64,000 bases of DNA, taken from Ciona savignyi (taxonomy: Eukaryota; Chordata; Ascidiacea; Phlebobranchia; Cionidae). Below are positions 1 through 14,600 of this stretch, in pieces. Position numbers and translations under genes: made by a program. The stretch is taken from contig CH003364.1 of the NCBI GenBank assembly GCA_000149265.1, positions 2,242,537 through 2,306,536 on the forward strand, in the 5' to 3' direction. Every line of letters begins with the position of its first letter. Position 1 is the first letter of the stretch. A model generated the notes under the pieces. The model saw nothing but the letters and a program-made list of their open reading frames with translations. It was not told the origin of the DNA and ran no database searches.

Positions 1-53
1 TTTCTAAAAGCTTTATTGAGTTTGATGTTTTACTCTTTGATTTGTCCCCTAAG

Positions 54-2223
54 GTCGGAGACTACCTTGCAAGAAGAGCCAGCCGCCCCAATAGATTATT
101 GCTACGTACGGCCACACCACGTACCCACCATTAACGCAATGTGCCGACACTTTTTTTGGCCCGGTGTGGACCTTTCTGAGAGCCTGCAATACCCAGATTT
201 CAGTGTGGTTGCCCTTTATAAGTAAGTCCTCCGTTTTTGTCTGTGTAAATTACCTATTTGTAAAACTGATTTTACTTAATTAGTATGTGAATAAAAATAG
301 TACCAATACTTAAAGTCTCTGAAAACCAGGTTGGTTTCTAAACCCCTGAATGCACAATTCCTTCGTAGTAAACCCTTTTCAGCTAAACCTCCTTGCAACT
401 CAACCACAAATTTTGATTTTTTAAACTTTACACTTTTGAAGATAGTTGTATGTAGTTTATAGCTTCATTGTAACTATTCATTTGTATTGATAGATATTGA
501 TAATGTCCCCTGTTTTACCTGCAATATGTTTATCTAAATAAAAACATGACTGACTAGTTTTTGTTTTCACATTATTTTTCCAAACATTACCTATCAGTCT
601 TCCTTATTAAAACCCACCTTCTGCAGGAAAATGGTGATTGGGTTTGGCTTCCTCGTCCCAGATGTTGCTTTCAATGAAACTTACATCTCCTTTCTGCTTG
701 TCCACCCCGACTGGCAACAGGCTGGGATCGGGACCTTTATGTTGTATCATCTTATGCAGGTATGTGGTATGGGTAGACAACACTGTACCGGCAGTCGAAA
801 CATTGCGAAATTCTAACCAGCTCGCTGCGTTTTATTAAACATGCAGTTACAATATAGGAGGTATTCAACTAATTATTCTTCATATCTCTCCAATGCAAAA
901 CACTCGTTTACTGCAAAATACTCCTTTACAAACAACAACTAAGGGACAACTTGTCACATCCTGCCGCGCATAGATATGCCATCGATCTATACATGTTTCT
1001 TTTATGCTTTATCTCTTAGGATGAAAAAAGTTATTACCGCAACATCAGATTACCTCTTAAAGTGGTTGCGCTGTGTTCTATATGATTGAAACATTTCTAC
1101 GTTTTTAGTTCAGCTCAATAATCATCCGAGTCTAAATTACATCTTGAAAGAAAACCTACTTTTAAGGGATCGCATACACTTTTTTTCTTACATTTTTTAT
1201 GCGTCACATGAAATGCTTTGAGGACCCATTTTTGACAAGATAGAGTTGTTTTATTTAGGTAAAAAATCAGAAATGAAAATAGATATGTTTCGATGTGCCG
1301 TATTTTTTGACCAGTAATGTGAATTCCCGAGTTTTTTTACCGATAATGTGAAAGAATATAAAAAAAAACGTTTTTTTGTATACCGACATGAATATATCCA
1401 TACATAGAACATGGATATCATTTTTAATTGGTAACTTAAGAATCTTATAGTTTCTGCATGCAGTAATATTCACTTTATATAAATATTCCCATTGTAGTTT
1501 GATATAGGTAACCGGAGAATCCATGCAAAAACGAAAAGCTTGTAGTCAAAATGGATTTTACAAATCTGGTGGTTAACCCTTTGCATTTACATGCATAGTA
1601 TGCGCCTTGCATATAAATGGATAACTCTTGTATTATGTATAATTGAATACTGTTCCCAAAAGAATTAAGTATTAATAGAAAACGTCAGCCCGTCATTATG
1701 GACGGGGAAATCGGACACGCGTTGCAGATAGCCAATAGCTTTTTTCATTTTACCACCCAGAAGGCATATTGATTTTTAAAATTAGCTAAACTGCGGTATC
1801 ATCTATATTTATCAATACATCATTATTAAAGGTACTTGGAATGTCGTTTCGGGTTGAAAAACAACCTTGCCGTTTTTACTATGTCCTTCTACTGATCGTG
1901 TCAAGTGTTTGTTCAACATTACCAAGTTAAAACATCCATTCTTCTAAGTTTCAACGCTTCCGCAACCGAATTAAAAACTATTGTGATTTATTTTTTGGTC
2001 GGCACCACCAGAATTACAAGTGTCGTTGACCATTCCTGTGTATTTGCAGACGTGCATGGGGAAAGACGTGACTTTGCACGTATCAGCATCCAACCCTGCG
2101 ATGCTGTTGTACCAGCGCTTCGGCTTCAAACCGGAGCGTTTCGACGCCAACTTCTACGACAAGTACATGGCCCCAGACGATCAGGAATGCGCGCACGCCT
2201 TTTTCATGCGTCTCCGGCGGTAA
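54..2223 (+). CDS. KAT14: KAT14 (CSRP2BP) histone acetyltransferase, 3' three exons
   Basis: This is the C-terminal GNAT acetyltransferase domain of KAT14/CSRP2BP, a subunit of the ATAC histone acetyltransferase complex that acts in the nucleus with acetyl-CoA as donor. Exons by splice signal and phase are about 54-221, 627-759 and 2050-2223, ending at TAA. The peptide carries signatures I recognise from vertebrate KAT14: IDYCYVRPHHVPTIN, then LQYPDFSVVALYKK, YISFLLVHPDW, and the acetyl-CoA loop QQAGIGTF, followed by TCMGKDVTLHVSASNPAMLL and a final HAFFMRLRR. The 5' exons lie outside the window, so the gene is partial here. The last intron (760-2049) is large compared with the others. A polyadenylation signal follows at 2291. 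The identification is strong; exact exon edges rest on inspection. Confidence 0.93.
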
Positions 2224-2290
2224 CGAATTCATACCACCCGAGCGATTACTTGCGTTTCTACCATCAGCCAGTTCGCCCTCGCGAATGAAT

Positions 2291-2296
2291 AATAAA
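2291..2296 (+). promoter_or_regulatory. Polyadenylation signal of KAT14
   Basis: AATAAA lies 68 bases after the KAT14 stop codon, within an A-rich run, so it is a plausible 3' processing signal. Confidence 0.6.
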
Positions 2297-2304
2297 TAAA
2301 ACAT

Positions 2305-5300
2305 AGATCGACGTAGTATCGAGATTTTGCAGTGATTGCGCCTTAATTAATGCAAGTTTTATGCTGAATTTGCTTTTTCGTATTAGGTTAGGATAAAAGA
2401 GAAAGACAAGGACGGCTGAATGTCTATTTGCCATCTTGTTATCGGTTATCGATCTGTTATAACAATGTCACTTACCTCTGTCAAAATGGGAGATGAAGTT
2501 GACTAGCATTTTCTAATAGACTGCAGCAAGCATACCATATAAAGCGCTTGCACTGCTGTTATTGCATTTTTACCTCGGCGAAAGCACAGGCGGCGTTAAA
2601 CCTAACACTTCCGGTAGTGGCGTACTTAAAGAGAATAGGCATGTGATGTTGATTGCTAGAAAACGAAGTTAGTCTGACATGCGAATAGCTAGAATCGATT
2701 GTTTGATAATGTGTAAGTGTTGATCAAATATTTCAATACCCGTGTACGAAAGGCCGTTAGTAAAGAGAAATGTACGAGAACTTTGTATGAAGTTTATACT
2801 TTCTTGCATGCAGTATTAGTTAGTAATGGGTTGGAATGCACTACTATATCTTGTTGGTAAGTTTAGTTATGCGTTCTTAGTCCTTAAAATACGTTTTTAC
2901 AAGGTCGTATATAGTCCAGATTAGATTTAAAGAAAGAACGGAAAAACATTAATTATAGCGAATCAGGATTAGGCCTATACACCTGGGAAACGGACACAAC
3001 CGTAAACTCTGCGAAGTTACGTAAAGTAAGTCAGTATAACAGTGGGGTTTTCGTAGCAAGTTCACTATGTAAAAGTTCATGTAACTTCACTTGTCTAAAT
3101 TTTGGGTCGGAAAAATGGGACACATATTGTTTTTGTCCGTTTTTTTTCTTCGTAAAACGCTTGACAGACATACCATATAGCCCCAACATCTACCAAAAAA
3201 GTAATGGAATAGCAATAAAAACTTGTCATTTGTTAGACAGCATGGTCTGGATATGCGGAAACCAAAATTTTGGGTGATAAATCCAGAGGAATTCCCCGGG
3301 AAGGTTAAAAAACAAAACTGTATTTTTTTCCAATTTTTTAATTTTGTTTAAACATAGCACTTGAAAGACTGCTCTAATTTTGACAGATTTGGTGAATGTT
3401 AGTGCAGTAGCCGCCGCTGTACCAATTAGGAAAAAATAAAATACCTAGGGAAATACCCTAAAAATTATGATTTGTTCCTAAATCGTGATTGTGACGGGCA
3501 TGCTATATTGCCCCGACATCTCCAACAAGGAGTCGTCATTTTTTTAACTATACACATGGAAAAGAAGTTTGGTTTGATAACAATGCCACCATATGCTGGC
3601 TTGCAGACACAAAACTATGGCAATGCGGTTAAAACTTTCTGGAATGTTGGATAACATGTACCTGATGTGCACATATCTAACATTTATTGTGTAATAAACA
3701 TGGATAACAAGATCGGATTGTTACCTCAGGGACCTATGCGTTTATGCTTGTGGAAACATACTCGTTGTATAATACACTAAATGTGGTTAGGGACCATGCT
3801 CGCATAAATATATAGCATACACAATGTGTGTTACAATAAACAGTGGTGGTTAAACACATGGTTGACACTTTTTAGTTAATTATTAGAGTCCTCTGGCTCG
3901 AGATTTATTGGCGATATCGGCCGTAATTATCAATATACCAGAATAGCAGGCAAATGTCAAGGTCCTGGATGCAAAACGATTCTAAAACAATGAGAGAGAG
4001 CACTCAGCGAGAGGAAGTCTAGATTCTATATATAGATTGCCGATCAGCAATCAAGAAAATACTATACGACGTTTGCATTAAACTCAGCGTCAGGCCAAAG
4101 TTGTGGTTCAATATATTCTATGCTCGACAAAAATTAAGTTTGCAAAAACAGGAAAGACCAATTTTGATTATATTTGGTCGATTCGTTTAAGGAGCTCTTA
4201 GCTTTACAGCGTATTGATTTAAAATATCTATAAGTAAGTAAATGCTTCTACATTATACTTTTCGCTTATGTTGAGATTTACTTTGTGATATTCCTAAACG
4301 GACGCAATTGAATCAGGGCGGTAACTGACGAAGGTCATAGTCTTTCAAATTTAGAACCGTACAAATTAATGCGTCGAATTGGACTTGAACGTAGCGTATA
4401 ATCGGCGAAATGCCAACTACTCCTTGCTTATTTAAAGAAAAGGCGGGGAATGGGCAATATGGAAACGACCTGCGACTTCTTTGGGCGCAAAGCAGTTGCA
4501 CTTAAATAAGCATGAAAATTCGGCTTGGCAAGTAAGGCTCTCGAAGTCGGCAGTCGTGATTGGCAGGTCTGAGAACGCTGAATTGATATTTGAAAACAAA
4601 GTGTATTGGGCAGTTCGTGGGTTAAATGCTTTATTTGGAATTTCCTGTTTTCTGTGTGAAAGAAATTGCAAAATTTGTTTTTCTTTTAGAAAATAGAATC
4701 TGGTAGAAAAAAAAACCTTAACCTATATTTCGGGTGATTTGTAAGACGTAGCCGTTATAGAATCCCTGCCTTATTCGTAACAGCGTTGGCAACGTTTCCT
4801 AGACGATGGGTAAGTCTTTAAGGTTATTTTTTATTATTTCTTATTCAAATCAATGGTCATTTCATCTCTATGGAGTGTTTGTCTTATTTTTGCGAGAAGA
4901 GATTCAAATCCTGCGGTAACACGACCAAAGTTAATTTATTATTTTACGTCGAATCTCGTTGTTTTGTGGGTTATTTGCCTTTATTTATAAAACTGGAAGC
5001 AAACATCTTAACTTTATTCAATGTAACCGTTATTTAACATAAATGCGACCCTTACCATACACGACAAATTATTTAAACAATAAATTAATTAGAAGAACTG
5101 AAACAGTTTTTTTTATAATTACATAACGCACACTATACGAGATAATCACGAGAATATCGTCTGACCGGTTAGTCTGGTGGTTTATTGCGACGTCTTTCAA
5201 CCGAACAGTTAAAGGTTCGAAACTGATCGCTAGCTAGTCGGTTGTGTCCTTGGGCAAGGCACTTAACAGACATTCCCTGAACCCAGCAGAATAATGGGTG

Positions 5301-6570
5301 AAGGAACATGATTATCATATACAACTTACTACAATAGCTACCGTAACCGACGGTGGGCGCGAGGTGATCTGACGATTGCTTATGTGTTAACCCTGTTGGT
5401 TTACTAGTGTCCACTCTTTGAGTTACATGTGTATAAAAATTTTTGTTTAATGTAGTCTGCATTTTGAAGTTTTTTTTTACATGTTGAGTTGATTAATGGA
5501 AGTTTCCAGAAAAATCGAACTGATTACCCCAATCACTGGTATTATACGATACTTTAAAACAATTTCTTTGCCATTGTCAAAGCTGGTCGCTTACTCGTGT
5601 GTAAACGGCCTTCGCGTTTACCCATTCACGGGTTAATTATAAATATACTTTTGACCGATCCTATCCTAACCATCCAGCATAGTTAAAACGTTTTTGGGGC
5701 GATTAGAAAGAATAAAAATATTCTTGCACTCTTAAAAGTCGCCAAATTTTAAAGTATAGCTAGCGACCAGTTAGGAATATACAACCTATCTAGTTAACCG
5801 CGATGCACTAACCTATCAATTTTGACGGATTAAATAAAACATGATAGGCATCCTTTTTACATCTTCAAATAGGTTTATTTATTTTTCGATGTCCGCTCGT
5901 ATTATCTGCACTTCAAGTGCAACGAGTCTCTACTTAAGAACAATGGAAAACGACGTATCGTATAGCGTTGTTCAGTTAAACGAGAGTTAACTTCAGAAGT
6001 TTCAAAACCGATTGTCGGAAAAATTGGCGAACTTTTGGTGGTAAAGTAGACCTATTTATGCATTTATCCGCCGCTATTTGCCTAATTTATAGTTATCTTT
6101 CGTTTAACCAGCATTTCCGTGTACAGTGTAAGGATGGTTGGTGTATTTAGCGAAGTAGGGATGTTTTTGCAAACCTAACAGAAAAATATTGACTTGCAGC
6201 TTGCTAAATGTGCATATGCAAAACCTATTGTTTCAGTAACACCACGCGCTCCTTGGTTTGACACATCTTATGGTCTATTATGTAAATATAATGTGCTTTG
6301 TAAGCAGAATTTTGCTAAAAATGCAAACTATCAATCTTGTGTTAATAGTTTTACCGCTCTTAATTTTTTTATAATTAACCACGTTAATGTTTTTTATATG
6401 TATAGCCCACGTTTATCTGTTAAATGCGTTTCTATGTAATTATTTGTGGTTTATCCAAACAACAAAACCGCAAGTACATGGCTACATGCTTATCTGCTTG
6501 TTAACAGTATGTTGTTTCAATGTGACAAGCATCTGCATATTGGGCTATTGATCTCAACCTACGGTTTAAC
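2305..6570. other. Intergenic region, no supportable gene
   Basis: No reading frame here has splice context or a recognisable protein. Two diverged copies of a short sequence containing CATATAGCCCCAACATCT-like text occur near 3170 and 3500, suggesting an old local duplication. A SINE copy lies at 5163-5430, and a decayed SINE tail (CCCATTCACGGG) is near 5620. Confidence 0.5.
5163..5430 (+). repeat. tRNA-headed SINE copy
   Basis: The copy starts with an RNA polymerase III A-box-like GGTTAGTCTGGTGG and a B-box-like GGTTCGAAACTG (about 5214). It continues with the family core GCTAGCTAGTCGGTTGTGTC, CCTTGGGCAAGGCACTTAAC and GAACCCAGC, and ends before the usual ATCCTATCC tail. The same core recurs more than ten times in this window in both orientations. 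Confidence 0.8.
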
Positions 6571-6684
6571 TATTGTCTTTTGTTTAAGGAAAGTGACATA
6601 AAAGAATATATATTACTTAAAATTAGTGACTTTTTCTCCTTACCCATTGCATATTCCTTGGCAGAAAGTTCAACTGCCTTTCCG

Positions 6685-9600
6685 ATGTTAAGTACAACGG
6701 TAGAGTTGCTGGATGATTTCAGCATGAACCATACACTCAGCAACTTGACTTGTACGAGCAGACAAAAGCCCCTGTTTCTTATCTTCTGTGCCATTCCCTC
6801 AATTTCAATAGTTATCAATGTGGTGGTATTGGTGGCAGTACTTCGCAAAACAAGAAAACTGATGCGACAGAGTCACGTTTATGCTCATGTCAACTCCACG
6901 TTGTTAGCCAACGTTTTGTTTTCAATACTAGGACTTTTACAGGTTAGATGTGTTATTTTTTTTGTTCAAAGTTATTTAGGTTGTTAACGTTTCAGGTATG
7001 ATAACAAGCAAATCACACCAGGGCCATATTAGGACCGTTAAAAACACCAAACAACAATTTTGGTCCACAAATATCTGCATTATTCAGCATGTAAACAGTA
7101 CTGCATAAGTTTAAAATCACCATATCCGCCCTCAGCAAATTAAACGCTAAATTGGCCTAAAAATGTAATAACTACAGGATCATTTTCAGGATTTTTATTG
7201 AATTATTTGCAACATTTGTAAATTTTACAAAATGGGAGGCAGGGCGTGGGGTCTAGTCGATAAAAATATAAATGGTAAATTAAAATATTAAAAATTTCAA
7301 AAATTATTCTGCTTTATTTGATGTCTAACTACACGATTTAATGTTATAGATTAATGTACCATGTATTAATTAAAAATTCTACTGGACATTATATGAGCTT
7401 TGGGCGATAAGGCGTAGATTATGATGTTAAAATTAATTCATTAGTGCAGTGTTGATATATAGATCGTTTCTCCCAAAAAACGTCAGCTTCTAGTTCTCTG
7501 TATCGCATAACCAATGCCACAAACAACACCTATACTTCACGGGCTTATAGATCAGCCGCATTTGTTTAAGCGTTGGAAAGTTTAAGGTGCAATCTTGAAC
7601 CATAGAAATGACATATTGTTTCCGGATAGAGGAAGCGCGGTACATGAAACTCGTGGGTAACACTCGATACACCGGTATAATGAATGCTGTAGAATCCAAT
7701 AGGAAACATTTTGCGGTTTCAAGCTGTAGATAAATGCTCGCGTTCACATTAAATGCGCGATTTATTTTGACAAGAGCAGTTGGCAAAGAATTGCCGAATA
7801 TTCCTGGGTATAAATTTAGAACTTTATTACAATATGACTTCCCGTTGATATTGGAAAAAGAAAGCGGTAATTGGTATAGAAGTAATATATATTTGCTTCT
7901 ACAGAATAAACTGGTTGGTCCATCGCATACACACTGTATATATCACAACAAAGAAAAAAACGTCATATGTTTTAAGTATGCAAACAGCTTTAGAGCCAAT
8001 ATTCAAATACCAAACTTGTGTATAGGTACATATGCATAATCGAATTAAACACACAATGCAATTTTGGAAATTTTGTCTTGGACACCTATCATTGATCATG
8101 GATAAATTACCAAGTCGGATTTCCATATCCACCAGTTTATAAATAACAAAAACGTCTAAATATGTATCCATTACAGCTCATCAGTTTATACGTCCACTTT
8201 GGCGGGCACCCAGAGGATCCGAACCCCGCGCGTCGAGGAATGGTGAAGAAAGGTTCGGGGCAGTTGTGGACGTTCCTGAAGGCTTTTCTGTGCGGCATGT
8301 TTATCATCATATGTGGTAACATAGGTAAGGCTTAAAACGTAATCATTAAACTAAGTAGTCTGCATCAACGTTTATGGTTGTCATTATTACATGTTGGCAT
8401 TGTTCTTTCCGCTATCGGGTATGAGACATGTGATATAACTTTGTATAATATTAAAGTTTATATATATATTTGTATACTCTTGCATACATATATTTGTATA
8501 CTATAGGTTACATATGGTATCTATTGTAGCCAACGTATAGGTGGATTTTGCTCGTAGTGTACGAATTATAAATTAAGCATTCCTTATTTTTCAGGTTTGC
8601 TTATTGACAGCATTCGCCACACCACGTGCCTCACTCTTCGAACTGCAGCAGGATACCGCTCCCACCAACTTGAAAGCGGTGGAACCCGATGGAAGAAAAG
8701 GTAAGTTAACTTTCTTCTTTTTGTTTTATTCATTTTTTTATTATACATTCGGCCACACCACCGTACAGGTATTTTTTCACCGTCCTACCGCGCATCACGT
8801 AAAATAATCCCACCTTCTGTTAGGTAAAATAATGTTAAAGTTAATCTCCAGTACTTCATCATATTTATGGGTAATGAGTCAATAAAGGCCAAATTATTTA
8901 CGCCAAACCGGCCAGCGACTGGATTGTCTTTAATATCGATTACCAATATATAAGAGCCCGATTATCCAATTTTTAAATGTAATCTATCACCATTCGCAAT
9001 TAACAGACTGCATTATAACAAAGGGGTAATTACAATATTTTACTGCGGTTATTTTACCCAATTTCACCATTTTTAAAAATACATATCTTCACGAATACCT
9101 AACTGCTTTGTCTAAAATAAAGTTAAACTTTTTTATTTTTTAAGATCATTTGAACCATATTCCAATACAAAAAAAAGTTTCTTTTGATCTGACATTACTT
9201 ATAGCCGTGCAATTAATTAATAACAACCTAAGTTTCAAAAATATATTCAGTTTCGATATAGTTTTTTTTACAATATAATTAGTGTTAAAAAGATCGAATT
9301 CAAACTTGGCTTACTTGCTGGGTTATAATATTTATTCAGATTGGTTACTCGGAGACAACGATCGTACATACTGATCGCGGTGCTGTGGATTGTACCGATT
9401 GTGTACGTGTTGCTACCGTTTGCTGGATGGAGTTGTGCCGAAGTGTGCAAGTGCCTGAGCCAGTGCTTTCCGTCGGACCATAGGTTCAAAGCAAGTGATT
9501 ACCGGTGCTCGCGAGCCTTCCCACCGATGGCTAACTCCTGGATGGCTGTGGTTGTAATTGGTTGGGCATGTTTGCTTCTGGGGGTAATCTTCTTTCTTAA

Positions 9601-10390
9601 GAGGTAATTTTTAATGATCAATGTTTTTTTATCACACGATTTATACGTCTTAATTTAACCCTTCTTTGTCATATTGCAAATTCAAATGTTTACTTTTCTT
9701 TTCAGGTCAATCCAACAAGTAACGCATATGTGGACTCAATGCCACTTAACGCGGATGTCAGAGAGACACAACACTGGAAAAAGCGCAGATGAAAACCCGG
9801 AAAACCCTGCTGACAGCAAAATAATCGAGTCAAACGATTCCGCTTTGCCGCACAAACCCATCGAGTCTCTTCCAGGGAATTCGGAAGTCGTTGACTCAAT
9901 AACCCGGCCAAGTACAGGTGCAGACTCGGAGCACTGCGGGATGAATGACAGTTCTGACAAAGACGACAATGTGTCGGTATTCTCAGCCGGTTCTGATCGA
10001 AAATATTTTAGTCTGGGTGAGCAAGCTGACGCGCGGTGCCAGAAACGTTCATGCGATTCAACAGCACCGCTATCGAAGCCCAAAAGTACTGGCGCTCATC
10101 GTCGCATGATGGACCACTTGCGAGCTACCAGAGCTACAACCTTTAGTCTGCGGTACGTAATCTGGATGACAGCGTCATTTGGCATCTGCACCGCGCCTAC
10201 CATGATATTCATCACCGTGGATATGTGCTACCCCGGCTTTGTATTAAATATGGTGGCTCTGAACACTTGCTTTCTCTGTCCATACATTTATTGCTACATG
10301 TGTCCGTTTATTCTTGTTAAATGTCTTCCCGGGGTTAAGACGTCGCTTTCAGCGCTTATACTCAGCGTATATTCGACCACCGACAAGTAA
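6685..10390 (+). CDS. Orphan seven-transmembrane receptor (rhodopsin-like GPCR), five exons
   Basis: Five exons (6685-6942, 8177-8324, 8595-8700, 9340-9603, 9706-10390) join in consistent phase to a 486-residue protein. The N-terminus has two N-glycosylation sequons (NHT, NLT). Membrane segments follow: TM1 with VINVVVLVAVL and its conserved Asn, TM2 with VNSTLLANVLFSILGLLQ, TM3 around WTFLKAFLCGMFIIICG, TM4 YILIAVLWIVPIVYVLLPF, a Cys-rich second extracellular loop, and TM5 SWMAVVVIGWACLLLGVIFF. A long acidic, Ser-rich third intracellular loop of about 130 residues comes next, then TM6 and TM7 ending LCPYIYCYMC, a degenerate NPxxY. The DRY position reads like IDSIRH, also degenerate. Ligand and subfamily are not recognisable. 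The first Met (6685) is a choice; Met at 6724 or an upstream exon are alternatives. ATTAAA at 10494 is a likely polyadenylation signal. Confidence 0.8.
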
Positions 10391-10493
10391 TGCCAATAAC
10401 CAACTCCCACAACAGTAACCGTGCAGTGTATCCGTGCAGTAACAACTACGTGTATATTGTATTATGTAAACTTTTCGCTCGTATACCACCAAT

Positions 10494-10499
10494 ATTAAA
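10494..10499 (+). promoter_or_regulatory. Polyadenylation signal of the GPCR gene
   Basis: ATTAAA lies about 100 bases after the receptor stop codon. It is a common variant signal. Confidence 0.5.
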
Positions 10500-10519
10500 G
10501 AAGTCATTGCTGTAATAGG

Positions 10520-11617
10520 ACGCATTGTCGTTGTTTCCCAAGCCGTTTCTGATCAGTTTATTCAGCGCTTGTGTCAGAGGGCTTTATCCGAGTGTTGTGT
10601 TTTGTAATCACGCACGCCAAAGTGTTTTTACAAGGTGCCTATAGCGCAGAACCCCGCGAACATGTTTTAATTTAGAACTGGACGACAGAACTTTAGGATA
10701 GGAAACCCATGAGCATTCTCCAATATATTTTCGACGAATGTTAAAGGGCAGCGTATGGTTTTTTGACGCTGTTAGCACTTCAGCTGTCTATCCAAATTAC
10801 GTAAATATTATGTAACTTTGTTGATTTTACTTTATCCCAACCACGTCAATGCCGCACGCTTTACCGCGGCGGCTTATACACTTCATATGTTTTCTATAAA
10901 GGTGTTGATTCAGCAGCTTAGGCCGTGTTCATTGAATAATAGTGCGACCAATTAGCTGCAAGTTATTCAACTTAAATGCCCCCACCGTGAGGCGGACACG
11001 TAGACGAGGTATAATGCGTGAATTGTGGCTGATTATGAATTGTCCAATTTCTAAGCAATAAAACGACTCGCAGAGAGAAATAATATTGACAAGACGGACT
11101 ACAATAGCTGAAGGTAAATACTTCGTGCAACCCGCAAGTATAAATGTATAAGAACTTTCCTGTCCGATTTAATTTAGCGATAAACGGCTATGCCAAAGTA
11201 GGGTCTTTCCGAAAGAAAGAAATAATCACTTTAATCACTTTTGTAGAACTCTTGAACTTGAGAGGTTTACATTTAATTGTCTTTACCTTGGTGGAATATT
11301 TGTAGTAATGATATTCTTTTATTTTCTTCAAATTAAACGAGCTTTGGAAAATCGAAAAGGCGGTGACATTTGAACGGTGCACTTCTCCCCGCAAGACGTC
11401 AGTTGTTCAAGTGTTTGCCTTGTCTTTGATTCTTGAGCGGTCCGGCGCCGGTATCTATGGAGTAAAACTGTAACGCGAAATCTTTTCGTTTCGCCTATAG
11501 TAGTATCGACGGTTGACGGCGATCTTTTTCGAAAGTTATTAAAGTCTTTATACCAATCGTGATTTAAATGATTAGTAGGCAGTTTTTAGGACACAATTAG
11601 GTAGAAAATTATTACTG
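10520..11617. other. Intergenic region between GPCR and ankyrin gene
   Basis: No coding frame or repeat family member was recognised. It should hold the promoter of the ankyrin-repeat gene, but no specific element stands out. Confidence 0.5.
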
Positions 11618-14600
11618 ATGTCGCTACATTACGCAATTCGGAACAAACTGCTTCCGGAAGTTCGGAAACTAGTGGAAGGAGGATCGGACGTGAATGATAA
11701 AGATGACAGCAAGAGGACACCTCTTACCATGTGCTGCTTGGAAGACGACGAAAAGTGGGCTCTCGGAGTAGCCAGGATGCTGCTGCAGGTAGGGCGTGGC
11801 GCTTTGAAATAAAAAAAAATCGTCGCCTGATATGTAACAATTAACATTTTCTGAAAAATAAGTCGTTTGGGATGCGGAACCTGTGTTGTTTTGGTTCACG
11901 CATTATTTTACTTGAGCAATTACGATTTCGGCTTTCAGTGCATTAAACGTGCCTGCAGCTTTAGTTTATGGGTATATATATTATTAAAAACGTTACCTGT
12001 TTATTATATATAAATATGTATTAATACATACTAATACAACCTAAAGCTTACATATAAAATTTTGTGTCGACAACGAAAAGTGAAGAATGCTAATGTGGCC
12101 CCTCCCTAAAGAATTTAATTGAGTGCAATTGTATTCCATTTCTTTTCTCATTAGTTTTAAAAAGAATGAAGTCGGTGTTATCAATCACGGAAAGTACTTT
12201 CACTGTCATTACAAAAGAACAATGGTGTTGGCCTAACAACTGTAACACTTTAATCTCTTTTATTGTTAAAATCATCTATTAATTAAACTTAAACAGGCGT
12301 AGCGCCATCCATTGTCATTTTCTATTTATAAAAGAATAATGGCAAGTAAGCCATATATGCAGAACAAATATAGATCAGTGTCGATGATTATAACACCGGG
12401 TGTTACACGTTTAACTAGATCGGTTAGCACAGCCGTATTGGTTTCGTGCGACTTTGGTTTGTGTGGCTCTCGTGATTGCTGTCAAATACATTATGCAATA
12501 TTTGAACCCTATGGTTATCTATGTATTAATGAATGATTAGGCAGTAATTGTTACAATAGGAAAAATCGTCTAGGGAATTATACAAAATATGTCGCAGAAA
12601 CGGTAATATTCACCCCGAAAGACACATTACCGTTCCTTTTAGTGTCGCACGAACATGATATTAACGTCATTTTTTGTTTCTTTAAGGCCGGAGCCAAAGT
12701 TGGAATTACTGATAAGAACGGAAGAAGCCCATTAACGTTTTGCGTCCTATTTAAGCGAGTTGATTTGTGTGAACTCTTCTTACGAGCAATCGATTTTGAC
12801 CTGAACCAGGTAAAACTAATACTTTGTGACGCATCCCACATACCGACGTAAAATTAAAGATACTGAGCACTTAGAGACCGACTAGTTATTTTTATGTTGA
12901 AGTTCTGACTTATAAAAAATGTCTTTTTAGGGCCATTTTCGGAACATTGTCATGATCAACATTTATAAATAAATGATATTTACTGCACCACACTTGAAGA
13001 AAAATAGCTGTATAGTCAAATTCCGCACTTTTCGGTCATTTTTTAACAAAAAATAAACATGCTAGACATACAGAAACTTTGATAAATACTTTTTTAATTT
13101 TAATTGTAGTGAAGGTACGAACTATACGGATTTATTATATTTTAATCAGAGATAATTTATTTAGAAGTAGCTTGTATCGACCTATTGTTGTGCACATTAT
13201 TTATTCTGTTGTAAAACGCAGGAGGACATTCTGGGCAACACGGCTTTGCACTACTCTTCACTTGTTGGGAATTTGCAAATTTGTTCGTTGATCTTGAGTG
13301 CCACCTTACGATCAAATTTATCTATCAACCCTCGAAACAAAATCGGTCAGACACCGGCCGGGTTAGCGTTGATTAAACATACAAACGAGTGCTACCAGCT
13401 TTTCAAACAAACGCCAAATATTGAATTTTTGTCCAAGGTAAATTAAAAATGCTTACTGTTCTTTATATTTCTGCATCAACCTTTGAGGTTACAATATCAA
13501 TATTTACTCCCGTGACTGGAAAATAGGGGGTGTTCTCACACGAGCAATCATTAATTCACACCTCGCGTCCTATGTCGCAATGTTGTAGCAGGATAATCAT
13601 GTTTATTTCCGGAGTGAAATATACAAGTTGCGATTGAACACGAGCATTTGCCATAATATCTCGTGTTCGCAGTTAGGTTTCTAACAACTGTGCCTTGCAC
13701 AAGGACGCAATTGACTCCAATGCGCTTTCACCAGAGTTGCAACGCCAGGGCTAATATCAACATAGAAAAAAAACTTTAATTTGTAATTGTATATACTTCT
13801 ATTAAATTTGTGATTTTCACGGGATGGATATTTTTTACTGGGCTAAACAAAACTAAACTTAAAAGTCATATCCATGTTGATTGCTATATGTGAATTTATT
13901 GTTTAGATTCCTGACGTCATTTTAACTCGTCCTTGGATAAGAGAGCGAGAATTCGTGGACTGTCCGGATCTTATGCGAAAAGACGCGACCATGGATGTGT
14001 TGGAGGGAGCAAAAGTCCATCGATCCAGACCCCACCTGAACGTTCATCAGTTCCGAAGAGGATCGGCGGTTACCCGATCTCGAAAGCAGCGCTGCAGCAA
14101 GCGCAGAGCCCAAGTCGTCGACTCCAAAAAATCGAGCACAATCCTGAAAACGGAAAACTACGATTCAGATGAAAAGAATGGTACATCGTGGAAGAGCGTG
14201 CTACCGGAATATTTAGAAGTACTCCGAGAACAAGGAACGCCGTCCTACAGACTTGCAGCAACTCCCGTAACCCAGAGTGTAAGCGAAGCACTGAATTATT
14301 CCACTCCAGATAAGACGCCATCTCCTACTACGGAAGAGGAAGACATAAAAGGTAAATTTATCATAAAGATTCCTTTTAAACGGGGTGATTCTACACGCTG
14401 CCTTAACATTATACCTTTTATTTCTATAATTAGTAAATGAAAATGACCGATAGGTTAGAGTGGATCACTTATATGCAGAATGAATATACAACAAATATAA
14501 ATAGCCATCGAACTATAGTGTCCATCCAGTGTATACTGCATTCCTTAATAAACAACACATATCAGATGTTGTAACTATATAGGTTTTGATTTTTGTGACA

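Noticed and set aside
7490..7786. Open frame of 98 codons on the reverse strand inside GPCR intron 1
   Set aside because: No recognisable domain, and the composition resembles the surrounding intron.
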